In this document: positions 1 through 11,250 of the stretch, one piece after another
Layout of the letters: each line of letters begins with the position of its first letter
Numbering within the stretch: the first letter of the stretch is position 1
DNA from: Epiperipatus broadwayi
Lineage: Eukaryota; Onychophora; Udeonychophora; Euonychophora; Peripatidae
NCBI GenBank assembly: GCA_028023455.1
Contig: JAQFVV010000567.1
Coordinates: 124,001 to 188,000, forward strand
Reading direction: 5' to 3'
Length of the DNA stretch: 64,000 bases
Program-made: the position numbers and the translations under genes
Notes under the pieces: model-generated
Told to the model about the DNA's origin: nothing
Seen by the model: the letters and a program-made list of their open reading frames with translations, nothing else
Databases searched by the model: none

Positions 1-198
1 TAAAAAAAATGGTTCTTTTTCCATCCCTGGTGTTCACAGTGGGATGGCGTTGATGCTAATCAAAAACATATACATATAACGATTCCGGGGTCGGACCTGT
101 GTGATTGATTTGATATAAAAAGATCTGATTTATTAGATTTCTAATAAAATATTCTAGTAACTAATACTATTATATGATATTAGTCTTTCATTTTTCTA

Positions 199-530
199 AA
201 TGTTTATTAATATTATATTGTTTTTTAGTTTGTGTGTGTGTCTTTAAAGTTCGGTGGTTTTTTCTAATTTTTTTTTTGATTTTATATGTGTCTTTTTAAA
301 GTTATGGTACTTTTTTTCAAGAGTAAATCAATCATTTTATTAAAAAGCAATACGTAATAAGTAAATGTTTATTAATCTTATATTGTTTTTTGAGTTTGTG
401 TGTGTGTCTTTAAAGATACGTGTTTTTTTCTAATTTTTTTGGGACTTTAGGTGTGTTTTTTTAAAGTTATGGTATTTTTTGTCAAGTGTCAATCAATCAT
501 TTTATTAAAAAGCAGTACATAATTATAAGT
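199..530. repeat. Two-copy tandem duplication, ~164-bp unit
   Basis: The stretch starting ATGTTTATTAA at about 200 recurs at about 364, including a (GT)n run, a TTTAAAG motif and the segment reading CAATCATTTTATTAAAAAGC. The two copies differ by scattered substitutions and small indels, so the duplication is not recent. There is no coding capacity. The rest of 1-1000 is AT-rich with poly-A and (TG) runs and nothing recognisable. Confidence 0.6.
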
Positions 531-1016
531 CTATAAAAAGTAATGTAATTTAGACAACATTTATTATTATGATTTTGTGTGTGTTCACGGCAACAACCAA
601 AAGGAAAATAAACCCTCCCAAATATTTAATTAAAGGATTCTATGTTAAGTTCGAAGAGTAACAAATAATCTTCCAACTTGGGGGAAGTATTGTTATGTAG
701 GTGTATAATTAAAATACACACAAAATAATAATAGTAAATGTTGTAAATGGGGACTTAATATTGAATCGTATGTACATGTATCAATTGTCACATATACATA
801 TGCAAGTTATATATATATACATGAAGATCAAAAAAAAAATACTTCGTTAATTTAAAATTATCTCAGACTTGAATAGCTGTGTTATTTTGTAAAACAGCAA
901 AAAAAAAAAAACAACAACAAATTCTTTGAGATAGGAAGTTTAATTAACCAAGGAACTTTGCAGGTCAACAAGATGAATAATTAATTAAAAAAGTAATCGG
1001 GCTGTAAAAGGAGTAA

Positions 1017-1250
1017 TCAATCAAAGTAAAAGGTAAGTCTAAATCTGCTTCTGCAAGTAAACTGGGAGGGGTTGATTCGACCATGATGGACAAGATTTGA
1101 CCAATCAAATCCAGAAATATTCAGAACTGGCAAAATGAGTGCAAGTATAAAGCATCGGCAAACTGGGAGTTCTATCCGATGCAGATGAACTGTGAAAGGT
1201 GCTGAACATCGCTTATTTAGCATAGTAGTGGGCTGCTGGCCTCCAAACAT
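1017..1250 (-). other. Less AT-rich island with a 77-codon open frame
   Basis: This stretch is visibly richer in G+C than its surroundings and stays open for 77 codons on the minus strand, starting at an ATG. The predicted peptide has a hydrophobic middle (about residues 33-45) and no motif I recognise. It contains a GATTCGACC string resembling part of a tRNA B box, so it could equally be an old SINE fragment. The surrounding 1260-1950 region shows nothing I can name. Confidence 0.2.
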
Positions 1251-1957
1251 CCAAGAGTCAGCATAATAGGGACTATAAAGTAGGTCGCATAGATCTTTAT
1301 TCTTCTTATTTTGGTATACCTTTGGGTTTTGTTGATCTAAATGTATAATGATTGCTTTAATGTATTCGTGTATGTAGATATTAGTGTGTTGTAATTAAAT
1401 CTTCTGCTTTTCTTATTCTACCAGCATTAGTTTCAGAGATTAGGATTCTTGTATGCATATATAGGCAGGGCAAGATTGGCTTACTGCATAGATTGTTCGC
1501 CAGTGAGTATTATATAGAACTGGTGGACATAACAGATCTTTATTAGCATGAATTTGCATTTCCTCACCACAAAAACACTTTTTCTGTTTTAACAGGATAT
1601 TTTTATTTTTGCAACTACACCACAGTGCTGGTTTCAGTTGATGGCAATTGCCATGGTGGTGGCCATCTTGCTTGTTCTTGAACGAATTCTCGTGAGAACA
1701 TTATTTGTCGCATGATTGTCAAATAAATACTGGCATGTATTCTTTTAAATAACTTTTTGAGGGTTACACATTCCTCATGGAAGCTTTACTTAATTATTAA
1801 TAAACTTACAACACTAAAGTAAGTTACATCACATTAAAAAAAAAATGTCTAATCAAATTTTAAAAAACTATGACTGGCTCAAATACACACACTCTCACAC
1901 CAAACTACAGAGATAATAGATATTCAAAGATTACGAGAAAATGAATAACAAAATCAA

Positions 1958-2305
1958 CTATGGCAGCCTATAAAGGCATTTTTCTTTGCTTTTAGCATAG
2001 AAAAAAAAGCCATAACTGGCAGCAATCATCGGGAACTCTTTCTGTATTTTATCATAGAAAGAACTCTCTTTGTGTTGGCTTCTGTCGCTGCCCAACAGTA
2101 ATGTGAAAACTCTTTTTGTGCATTTATAGCATAGAAAAATTTCCTCATTTGTTGGGTGAATGCTGGTGAAATGGTATATTTCTAGGAATTTACCTAGAAA
2201 TAGTGGCATTTTGAGGTGAACACCAAGGATGAAAAAACAACCAAAGAATAAACCATTACATTTAGTCAAAGAGATAATTTCTAATTTAAATGTGATGTGA
2301 TGCAC
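1958..2305 (-). other. Unidentified 115-codon open frame
   Basis: An open frame of 115 codons that does not begin with ATG (the first codon is GTG). It is unusually long for such AT-rich DNA. The translation has a Cys-x2-Cys pair near the middle (CYKC) and mixed polar/hydrophobic composition, but no family I recognise. It could be a decayed transposon ORF or an exon. There is no clear splice site or Kozak context, so I do not call it a gene. Confidence 0.2.
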
Positions 2306-2703
2306 TGTGAGTTCTTTTTATACAGAGTCAGGAATCTCTCAGCAACTGTGCCCAGAAAAACCTGTTAGCCAATTTACCTACCCTTTTCATTTACTGCCCT
2401 AAGTTTTCCCACATCCTGCTCCATACTACTGCCACAACATAATCTTTGTCAACACCATGACCTTATTATCTAAACCCTCTCATCTTTTTTCGAATCCAGA
2501 CCTACTTTCTGTATAATCACTTTGTTTATATTTATTCTTCCACAACTTCACTATTTAAGATTTGAAATACAGACATACTTATAGCTGGAACTTAATTGTA
2601 AATATAGGGAATTTGTACTCAGACTTTCAAGCAACTTTCAACTATCTACACTATCTTATACTACTGATGCACATGACCATACACATGTAAAAAAGATACA
2701 CAA

Positions 2704-2751
2704 ACACCAAACTATGTATTTGTGTTGAACCAGCACTCATCAGTTGGTCCA
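2704..2751 (-). ncRNA. Decayed hammerhead ribozyme core, left arm of fold-back
   Basis: On the minus strand the order is ACCAA, CUGAUGA (2743 to 2737), a GUGCUGGUUCAACAC hairpin, AAAU, then CAUAG and UUUGGUG. CUGAUGA is perfect and ACCAA can pair with UUGGU as stem I. The GAAA box has lost its G (CAC-AAAU), and stem II pairs only at its base. It is a relic related to the better copy at 36207-36259 and is probably inactive. Confidence 0.5.
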
Positions 2752-3182
2752 GGTTATCATCTCCCACACATATATATAATCAGTGCTCAGTTTATATTAA
2801 GATAGCAGATCTTTATATTTTAATGGACAGGCTTCAATCTATTCCAATCTCCAACTCTTCAGCCATCCATATACCATGCCAATGCTGATACTGTCATTAT
2901 GCCCATGTTGACCTCAATTCACTCTAATCCCTCCCTCTTCTATGTATTTAAGTGGATAGTGTCCTATACATGATGTGTCAGAATGACTTGAGGTCAGCAT
3001 GGACATAACAACAATATTGATATTAGCATGGAATTTGGGCATTTTATCAGATTTTCAATGGTATGTATGGCTGAAGAGTTGGAGGTTGGAGTAGGTTGAA
3101 GCCTGTCTATTAAAGTATAAAGATTTGTTATCTTAATATAATCTGAGCAGTGATTATATATATGTATGGGAGATGATAATCT

Positions 3183-3229
3183 GGACCAACTGATGAGGGC
3201 TGGTTTAACACAAAATATGTATGTTGGTG
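3183..3229 (+). ncRNA. Decayed hammerhead ribozyme core, right arm of fold-back
   Basis: Order: GGACCAA, CUGAUGA at 3190-3196, a stem II-like segment starting GGGCUGG, AAAA where GAAA is expected, a UAUGUAUG segment and UUGGUG. ACCAA and UUGGU are complementary, giving a 5-bp stem I. Damage: G12 is lost, stem II is weakened and the cleavage-site base is unclear. It is the inverted partner of 2704-2751. Confidence 0.5.
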
Positions 3230-3542
3230 ATTATGTATTTTTTCTACATGTGTATGGTCATGTATATCAATAGTATGACATGGTGTGGATACTTGAAGGT
3301 TGTTTGAAAGTATGAATTCCAAATCTCATTATTGTATCCTTTCTGCTTTCAGACCTTTACACTGAATTAACAGATGCCTAATATTTTCTATGTTTTCCTT
3401 ACATAAGTTGCAGACTAAAATCATCTACATTTCCCCATTTATCTGTATTCCCTTGTTGCTAAAGATTCTGTTCGAGCCTTAAACAGTGAACTCAGTTTCA
3501 TAGCTATTATTATAAATTAACTCACACCCAATATTCCATTTA

Positions 3543-3592
<50 letters not shown>
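3543..3592. repeat. (TA)n microsatellite
   Basis: Pure TA dinucleotide run directly to the left of the Penelope-like palindrome. The other side of the palindrome is also a dinucleotide run, which suggests insertion into, or growth of, microsatellite at both ends. Confidence 0.95.
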
Positions 3593-3595
<3 letters not shown>

Positions 3596-3689
3596 AAGTT
3601 TGATATCTGTATTCGTTTCACAATATATGTAATATACAAATCAATATATATATATCAAAATACAGTACAATTTATATAAATTATATTCT

Positions 3690-3745
3690 TTTAGAAGTAC
3701 TTTCGACTATACACTTTGTAGTCTTTATCAACTATATAACGTTGA
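3690..3745 (-). ncRNA. Degenerate hammerhead-like motif at end of left Penelope-like copy
   Basis: Mirror of the motif at 8120-8178, with identical key bases. On the minus strand it reads UUGAUAA, A, a GACUA/UAGUC stem, then GAAA and the self-complementary AGUACU. See the right-hand copy for interpretation. Confidence 0.35.
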
Positions 3746-3788
3746 ATAATCAAAACGAGACAACCTTTAACAATACCCATAGTTCAAT

Positions 3789-5895
3789 TCAGATTTGCCA
3801 CAATTCTTTTATCTTAACATTTGATGACTGGCGATTCAATAACATTTGATGATTTCTTGAAATCAACATAGCCTCTTTTATTTTACGCTTATTATGACAA
3901 CGTTCAATTTGAATAATTTTCATATTTTTATAATCAAATTTAAATCCATATTGACAAGATTTATTATGATCAAATATAACAGATGATGAAGGTTTATTTA
4001 CATCTGTTCCATATTGATTCTCTTTTGAATTCTATTATATAAAAGCATATGTTCTTTTATTCTCTTCTCAAATGTACACTTAGATTCACCAATGTATTGT
4101 ACGCCACATCCACATATCAATCTATATATAATAGAATTTTGATTAAACTTTGAATTTTGAATTTTAGAATTATTAAGCAATCTATTTATGTTATTTGTAG
4201 AGAAAAAAGCAATATGACACAAACCATTATAAATTTTCCTAATAAACTTGACCTGCTCATCTGATATAAATGGCATTGAAATCCATTTCATTTTGATATT
4301 TTTATTTTTAATTTTATTATAGTGTTGATTTCTTTTAAATCCTTTAATAATATTAGCAATAGCATTTTTATAATAGCCAATTTTTAACAAGTCATTAACA
4401 AATAAATGTACATTTTTAATTTTATCACTAGAATATTTGCATAATTTTTCATTTCGAAATAAGAATGATTTCAATCCAGACAGCTTATGACACATAGGTA
4501 CATGTGATTCATATGGAATAAAACCTCTAGTTTCAATTGGTTTAATTAACATAAGATAATCCAAACTGTAATCATTAAGAGTAACTTGAATATCCAAGAA
4601 TTTTATGGAATTGTATTTCTCTTTAGTTATAACCCATTTTATATCCTTAATCTCATTTAATTCATTAAATAAATTGATTATTAATTCTTGTTTTCCACAA
4701 ATAAAAACATCATCCTTCCACAAATAAAAACATCATCCACATATCTATGATATACTTTAATTTCTTGATATTTCAATTGTTTTAAAATTTTACTTTCATA
4801 TGTTGATATAACAAAATTACAAATTTGAGCAACAGCAGGAAGACCCATTGGCCAACCAAAATTCATTTTATAATATTCATTATTAAAATTAACATAAATA
4901 TTTTTATCAATAAACTGCAATACTTTTATAATAAAATTTATAATATCAGACTTTACATTTTTTGAAACAAGAGCATTATAAATAATATTAATTGACTCTA
5001 TTCTATCTATTGATCCATACATTTCATTTATATCAAAAGTACAAATTGTGTCATGTAAATCTATATTTATATTCTTAATTTTATCTACAAAATCAAACGA
5101 TGATGAAATAGTATATTCTCCAAAACCTAAAATATCTTGAAGTAATAATTCAATATATCTACATGTTTGATAATAATATGCACCACCAAAATCAACCATC
5201 AATCTCAATGGATAATTTTCTTTATGTAGCTTTATATTCGAAAATATCCTAGGGCAAATAGCAGATGATGGATATAAGTTATAATATGTATGACTATCAA
5301 TAGCTTTATTCTTAGCTTTTTTTAAAAATTTCATTTATAAATTTCATGCGAGATGTATCAATATTTATTATTTCACTATTTGAAATTTAAGCTTTTTCAT
5401 TTGATCCATAACTTTTTCATTATATTTCGCTCTTGTAAACAAACACATACAAAGGCCCTTGTCCTCCTTTAAACACACTAAGTCATTATTTAATAGGAAA
5501 CTTTTAAATTTATTAATTTGACTTAACCATTTATCATTCCTGTTATATTTAAAGTTTTTATTTTTAACTTCTTTAACAATGTTATTACAAATATTCGCAT
5601 CACACTTAATCACACTAAATGAATGTTCTATTGCAGAATTCAATTCAAGATTACAATCTTTCCATCTACCACCAACATATTTCGATCCGAAATTTAAAAT
5701 ATATTTTTGACTGAAATCCAAATTTATACCAGACAAGTTCACATAATTTTGATCATTCATTTTATCCGGAAAATTTTTATGAAACAAATGTTCAATTTTC
5801 TTGTTAAATTTATCAACATTTTTTAAATAAAATTTATCAAAATTTTTTTGACAAAAACACTTATAGTTAAACCAATCATCACAATTTTTCATCAA
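3789..5895 (-). pseudogene. RT/GIY-YIG protein of left Penelope-like copy, frameshifted
   Basis: The same protein as in the right copy but broken into three open segments: 5895-5368 (N-terminal region), 5334-4681 (RT up to the catalytic motif) and 4723-3998 (rest of RT plus most of the GIY-YIG domain). Breaks compared with the right copy: one A missing near 5388, one extra T near 5323, a 23-bp tandem duplication at about 4690-4735 and one A missing near 4026. The duplication sits exactly on the codons of the YVDD catalytic motif. In the region where the right copy is broken (near 6462), this copy reads straight through. It cannot make a full-length protein as it stands. Confidence 0.9.
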
Positions 5896-5922
5896 AATAA
5901 AATGATTTAAAGCCGTTAAATA

Positions 5923-5963
5923 TAATTAAGCAATGCAAATGTTTGCTATTTCGTCAACGGAAA
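5923..5963. other. 41-bp spacer at the centre of the palindrome
   Basis: The only non-mirrored sequence between the two Penelope-like copies. The right-copy reading frame stays open back into the spacer to 5943, but without an ATG. The first in-frame ATG is at 5994 inside the element. Confidence 0.8.
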
Positions 5964-5993
5964 TATTTAACGGCTTTAAATCATTTTATTTTG

Positions 5994-8076
5994 ATGAAAA
6001 ATTGTGATGATTGGTTTAACTATAAGTATTTTTGTCAAAAAATTTTTGATAAATTTTATTTAAAAAATGTTGATAAATTTAACAAGAAAATTGAACATTT
6101 GTTTCATAAAAATTTTCCGGATAAAATGAATGATCAAAATTATGTGAACTTGTCTGGTATAAATTTGGATTTCAGTCAAAAATATATTTTAAATTTCGGA
6201 TCGAAATATGTTGGTGGTAGATGGAAAGATTGTAATCTTGAATTGAATTCTGCAATAGAACATTCATTTAGTGTGATTAAGTGTGATGCAAATATTTGTA
6301 ATAACATTGTTAAAGAAGTTAAAAATAAAAACTTTAAATATAATAGGAATGATAAATGGTTAAGTCAAATTAATAAATTTAAAAGTTTCCTATTAAATAA
6401 TGACTTAGTGTGTTTAAAGGAGGACAAGGGCCTTCATATGTGTTTGTTTACAAGAGCTGAAATATAATGAAAAAGTTATGGATCAAATGAAAAAGCTTAA
6501 ATTTCAAAATAGTGAAATAATAAATATTGATACATCTCGCATGAAATTTATAAATGAAATTTTAAAAAAAGCTAAGAATAAAGCTATTGATAGTCATACA
6601 TATTATAACTTATATCCATCATCTGCTATTTGCCCTAGGATATTTTTGAATATAAAGCTACATAAAGAAAATTATCCATTGAGATTGATGGTTGATTTTG
6701 GTGGTGCATATTATTATCAAACATGTAGATATATTGAATTATTACTTCAAGATATTTTAGGTTTTGGAGAATATACTATTTCATCATCGTTTGATTTTGT
6801 AGATAAAATTAAGAATATAAATATAGATTTACATGACACAATTTGTACTTTTGATATAAATGAAATGTATGGATCAATAGATACAATAGAGTCAATTAAT
6901 ATTATTTATAATGCTCTTGTTTCAAAAAATGTAAAGTGTGATATTATAAATTTTATTATAAAAGTATTGCAGTTTATTGATAAAAATATTTATGTTAATT
7001 TTAATAATGAATATTATAAAATGAATTTTGGTTGGCCAATGGGTCTTCCTGCTGTTGCTCAAATTTGTAATTTTGTTATATCAACATATGAAAGTAAAAT
7101 TTTAAAACAATTGAAATATCAAGAAATTAACGTATATCATAGATATGTGGATGATGTTTTTATTTGTGGAAAACAAGAATTAATAATCAATTTATTTAAT
7201 GAATTAAATGAGATTAAGGATATAAAATGGGTTATAACTAAAGAGAAATACAATTCCATAAAATTCTTGGATATTCAAGTTACTCTTAATGATTACAGTT
7301 TGGATTATCTTATGTTAATTAAACCAATTGAAACTAGAGGTTTTATTCCATATGAATCACATGTACCTATGTGTCATAAGCTGTCTGGATTGAAATCATT
7401 CTTATTTCAAAATGAAAAATTATGCAAATATTCTAGTGATAAAATTAAAAATGTACATTTATTTGTTAATGACTTGTTAAAAATTGGCTATTATAAAAAT
7501 GCTATTGCTAATATTATTAAAGGATTTAAAAGAAATCAACACTATAATAAAATTAAAAATAAAAATATCAAAATGAAATGGATTTCAATGCCATTTATAT
7601 CAGATGAGCAGGTCAAATTTATTAGGAAAATTTATAATGGTTTGTGTCATATTGCTTTTTTCTCTACAAATAACATAAATAGATTGCTTAATAATTCTAA
7701 AATTCAAAATTCAAAGTTTAATCAAAATTCTATTATATATAGATTGATATGTGGATGCGGCGTACAATACATTGGTGAATCTAAGTGTACATTTGAGAAG
7801 AGAATAAAAGAACATATGCTTTTATATAATAGAATTCAAAAAGAGAATCAATATGGAACAGATGTAAATAAACCTTCATCATCTGTTATATTTGATCATA
7901 ATAAATCTTGTCAATATGGATTTAAATTTGATTATAAAAATATGAAAATTATTCAAATTGAACGTTGTCATAATAAACGTAAAATAAAAGAGGCTATGTT
8001 GATTTCAAGAAATCGTCAAATGTTAATGAATCGCCAGTCATCAAATGTTAAGATAACAGAATTGTGGGAAATCTGA
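5994..8076 (+). pseudogene. RT/GIY-YIG protein of right Penelope-like copy, one frameshift
   Basis: Reverse transcriptase plus endonuclease for Penelope-like retrotransposition. The ATG at 5994 starts MKNCDDWF and the N-terminal part runs to a stop at 6467. An extra T near 6462, absent from the left copy, shifts the frame. The second open part, 6478-8076, has 532 codons. In it are RT motif A (TFDINEMYGSI, residues 123-133), motif B (GWPMGLPAVAQICN, 185-198), the catalytic YVDD (223-226) and FLDI (263-266). The GIY-YIG domain follows: IYR at 420-422, YIG at 431-433, Arg442, His446 and a likely catalytic Glu505 in KEAMLI. A CGCG segment just before YIG gives the Cys pair common in Penelope-type nucleases. 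Apart from the single frameshift all catalytic residues are present, so it became inactive recently or the shift is an assembly error. Confidence 0.92.
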
Positions 8077-8119
8077 ATTGAACTATGGGTATTGTTAAGG
8101 GTTGTCTCGTTTTGATTAT

Positions 8120-8178
8120 TCAATGTTATATAGTTGATAAAGACTACAAAGTGTATAGTCGAAAGTACTTCTAAAAGA
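8120..8178 (+). ncRNA. Degenerate hammerhead-like motif in the Penelope-like 3' tail
   Basis: Order: UAG, UUGAUAA (8134-8140), an extra A, a GACUA/UAGUC stem (8142-8146 with 8156-8160), GAAA (8161-8164), and the self-complementary AGUACU with a U in the cleavage position, then CUA, which can pair with UAG as stem I. Penelope-like elements are known to carry minimal hammerheads in this position. Compared with the CUGAUGA core, C3 is U and G8 is A, so the conserved 3-8 pair could still form as U-A. There is also one inserted base. Probably inactive or very weak. Confidence 0.4.
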
Positions 8179-8231
8179 ATATAATTTATATAAATTGTAC
8201 TGTATTTTGATATATATATTGATTTGTATAT

Positions 8232-8232
8232 T

Positions 8233-8277
<45 letters not shown>
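8232..8277. repeat. (CA)n(TA)n microsatellite
   Basis: About 22 bp of CA repeats followed by about 22 bp of TA repeats, flanking the right end of the Penelope-like palindrome. Confidence 0.95.
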
Positions 8278-8284
8278 AACTCTT

Positions 8285-10090
8285 TTTACTCTCCATACTA
8301 GTTCTCCATCACTCCAACTTTCTATTCTTTATTAATGCATTTATTCTTCTATCCCATTCTTTACAACTATAATACTCAACAATTCTCCTAACACAACCAT
8401 TCCACCTTTTATACAAGTATACTGACATAAATTCTTTATCCAAATCTTTTGCATACTGCATCATCTTTGTCACCCATCTTGTTGCCTGCTTTTTATTCAT
8501 AACCCGATTAAACACTATTTTGGCTTTTTTTATTGTCCATAAACTACAATCTACCAAAAATTTTTATTTTGCTTTTTACATCTCTTATAAAAACTTGACT
8601 ATACCATTTCTCCTTCAAGTGCTTCCTTTGTTTTCCACATATCTGCATCTAATGCACATCTTTCTACTTCTCTTGGTACTTGTTCTAAGTAACTCTGCAA
8701 CTGCAATTTCCATATAATTCTAACTATATCATATTTATTATATTAAAATGCTGTTAATTTTTTTTATCAATCCCTTTCTTTTCTGTGCTTTATTTATCAA
8801 TTTTTTCTCCCATTCATCCAAGCAATGTCTCTGATTACTTAAGATGATTCCCAAATAGTTATATCTATTCACCACACTTAAATTTATATCCCCCAATAAA
8901 AATTCTTTGTCTTCTCTTTTCCATGCATTAATTATCATTATCTCCATCTCTTTAACCACTCTTGTGCTTATCCTCAGCATAACATCCATATCTTCCATTT
9001 TTTCTGCACACAAAAAGACATCATCAACAAATAAAAGACTTGACAATTTATATAAACCTTTGCTACTTATTAATGGTATCTTATTAATGGTATCTCTATC
9101 TCTCTTCTTATTTTTTCTATTGCTCTCTCCATTTCTCTCAAATACAACAAAAACAAAATAGGTGACATAGGGCTACCTTGTCTTAGTACCACCCCATTTT
9201 TAACTTTGACTGATTCTATATTCCCTAATTAATATGTATAGTAATTCTTTTCATACAATGTTTTAATAAGATCGACTAAAGATCCAACCATTCCCAAATT
9301 TACTAAAACTTAACCATAATCTAATTCCCTACTCTATCATATGCCTTCTCTATATCTATAAAAACCATATATAACTGTCAACCTGTATTTCTACTCATAT
9401 CTGTAAGTTGTACAACTATAAATAAACTATCTTCTATATGCCTATCTGATCAAACACCTCTTTGTATTTCTCCCACTATATTATTTTCTTCCATTCATTT
9501 TGCAACCCTTCCAACCACCATATATAAAAAACTATATAAAACTGATGATACCACTATGGGTCTATAATTGTTATTTTCTATGATCCTTATCCTTGCCTTA
9601 AAATAGTAGGCTTATTCTTGTATTACTTCAACTACCCAGAAAATATCACTTCTGTATGATCTTATTAAAACATGATAATAGTTTTAATTTTGTCCTATGT
9701 GCTAAATTCATTTCCATTTATGCTGCTCATCTATCCAAACTGCTTGCCTTTCCACTTTTCAATTTCTTCCCTGCCTCATTCAGTTCATTTTTTGTAAACC
9801 TAATATTCCCAATAATATATGCTTTCATGTTTTCTATCACTCTGTCCTTCATATCTAACTTTTTTCTATATCCATTACATACTTATTTAAGATTTATCTC
9901 TAATTTTTCTTTAGATCTGTAGTATATTCTCTCATCATCTAGTAATATATTTCTCTCTACCCTACATTCCTTCTTTTAATGTATTTACACAAATTTTTAC
10001 TCCCATCTCTTCCACTTTTATTAATATCCTCCAACAATTTACTATTCAATTTCATTCTCTCTATATACTTATCTTTTTATCCAGCTTATT
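8285..10090 (-). pseudogene. Decayed LINE (non-LTR retrotransposon) reverse transcriptase
   Basis: Read on the minus strand in several frames, this is a degraded non-LTR reverse transcriptase. From N to C: a segment NELNEAGKKLKSGKA near 9810-9750; NYRPI near 9570; an IQRGV...DRHIEDSLF block (about 9465-9430); the FIDIEKAYDRV motif A near 9360; LRQGSPMSPILFLLYLREMERAIEKI (about 9185-9110) as motif B; LLFVDDVFLCAE (9040-9005) as the catalytic FVDD block; YNYLGIILSN near 8855; then a C-terminal tail with PREVERCALDADMWK near 8650. Stops and frameshifts interrupt it throughout. The order of motifs is that of CR1/RTE/jockey-like LINEs, but the clade cannot be fixed by eye. Plus-strand ORFs here are shadows. 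Confidence 0.85.
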
Positions 10091-10099
10091 TTTTCTAAG

Positions 10100-11156
10100 T
10101 ACTTTTCCCGTTTAATATTATACTGGAATATATGTATAAAAATATATTTCCAGCATAGTATATTGAAAATATAGTGTAAATTATTTATTTGTTGTTTGGA
10201 ATAAAAAATAGTGTTGGTTTTGTAAAATGTGAATTTTTATTGTATGTAATATATCTAGAATATTTATTTTTATTAGTTTAATAATACAATTTTAACAAAT
10301 GAATACTACCAGAAAATGTTTAATGAGTGAATATAAATAATTACTATAGTTATTCTGATGTCAATAAAAACTAAACAGTTTAAAAAAACCTTTCTCTCTT
10401 GTTTTTGCTTTGAACAGAAACACTTATAAATTTCTTTACATATTTTTTATTAGCTAAAAGTATATAATTCACAAAACAAAATGGAAGGGTAATAATTAAT
10501 ATGGTCTGCCTGTAGACCATAGCAGCATATGAAGAAAATTTATAAGAAATAAAAAATTTATTGTGAAAAGAAAAATCACAAAAATTGTTTCATTACAGAA
10601 ACCATCAGAATGTTTTATTGTTTAAAATGGATGTTACATATATTTTTAAAGATAGAATACAAACATGAGAATATATACAAGAGTTCTATTTACTTGTTTG
10701 TCCTTATTTTATTGGATTGATTGATCAATTTTTTTTGAGATATGAGTTAATTTAATTTCCATTGAATCCCCCTAAGTAAAAACTAGCATATATTTATTTA
10801 TATTGTTTTAAAATAATATTTGCTTATAAAAGAATTCCTCTTCATATTATCATAAATATAACATCATATGAAGCAAACAATAATTATTTAAAGGAATAAT
10901 TGCAGAAATATCGGAATCGAGAAAATACACTTTGAATTTAAAGTTCTCACACCTTCATTATATCTTCTCTGGAATAAAAAATATATTATTTGTTTTTGTA
11001 GTTTGACATATAGACATCAGAACTGTGATGCCATACTGGAAATACAATATTTAAAGACTTTTATTCAGATCATTTATTTATATTTGTCATTATATATATA
11101 TATGTCCACAGATGGCGTCCTACCAAACTTGCATTTTTGTTTATCATATATATATA
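10100..11156. other. AT-rich DNA, nothing recognised
   Basis: No open frame, repeat or RNA motif that I can support. It ends with short runs of TA next to the fold-back at 11157. Confidence 0.6.
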
Positions 11157-11250
11157 TGATCACTAGATGGAGCTTTACCAATAGCTCCTAACAAGTTTTT
11201 GTTTACATAAATGCTGAGAGAGATAGAATTCAATATCTCTTTCATTGTCT

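Larger units (their letters stand above)
2622..3312. repeat. Fold-back element (family III) with hammerhead-like cores in both arms
   Basis: The left arm (about 2622-2900) and right arm (about 3045-3312) are diverged inverted copies. Matching landmarks include CTTCAGCCATCCATA against TATGGCTGAAGAG, and ACATGACCATACACATG against its complement. The same element occurs at 40487-41006. Each arm carries an ACCAACTGATGA motif followed by a stem II-like GTGCTGG hairpin, i.e. a decayed hammerhead core. The centre (about 2900-3040) is itself partly inverted around CTTGAGGTCAGCATG. There is no ORF with a known product, so this is a non-autonomous element. Confidence 0.75.
3631..5922 (-). mobile_element. 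Penelope-like element, left (inverted) copy
   Basis: A near-perfect inverted copy of 5964-8232. The two copies face head to head around a 41-bp spacer (5923-5963). The arms run from a shared terminal AATATACAAATC at 3631 to a shared TTAAATA at 5916-5922. The length difference between the arms (23 bp) equals the net of the indels I can place: a 23-bp tandem duplication, a TA unit and four single-base indels. The element encodes a reverse transcriptase with a C-terminal GIY-YIG endonuclease, the hallmark of EN(+) Penelope-like retroelements. No long terminal repeats are seen inside the copy. Confidence 0.92.
5964..8232 (+). mobile_element. Penelope-like element, right copy
   Basis: This is the better-preserved of the two inverted copies. 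It has a coding region at 5994-8076 (one frameshift) and a roughly 155-bp 3' tail with a hammerhead-like fold. It is followed directly by (CA)n(TA)n. The match between arms ends at TTTGTATATT (8232). RT plus GIY-YIG in one chain, with RT motifs of the telomerase-related Penelope type, places it among EN(+) Penelope-like retroelements. I cannot assign a clade by eye. Confidence 0.92.

Noticed and set aside
8520-9922. Plus-strand frames of 65-88 codons
   Set aside because: Antisense shadows of the minus-strand LINE reverse transcriptase relic.
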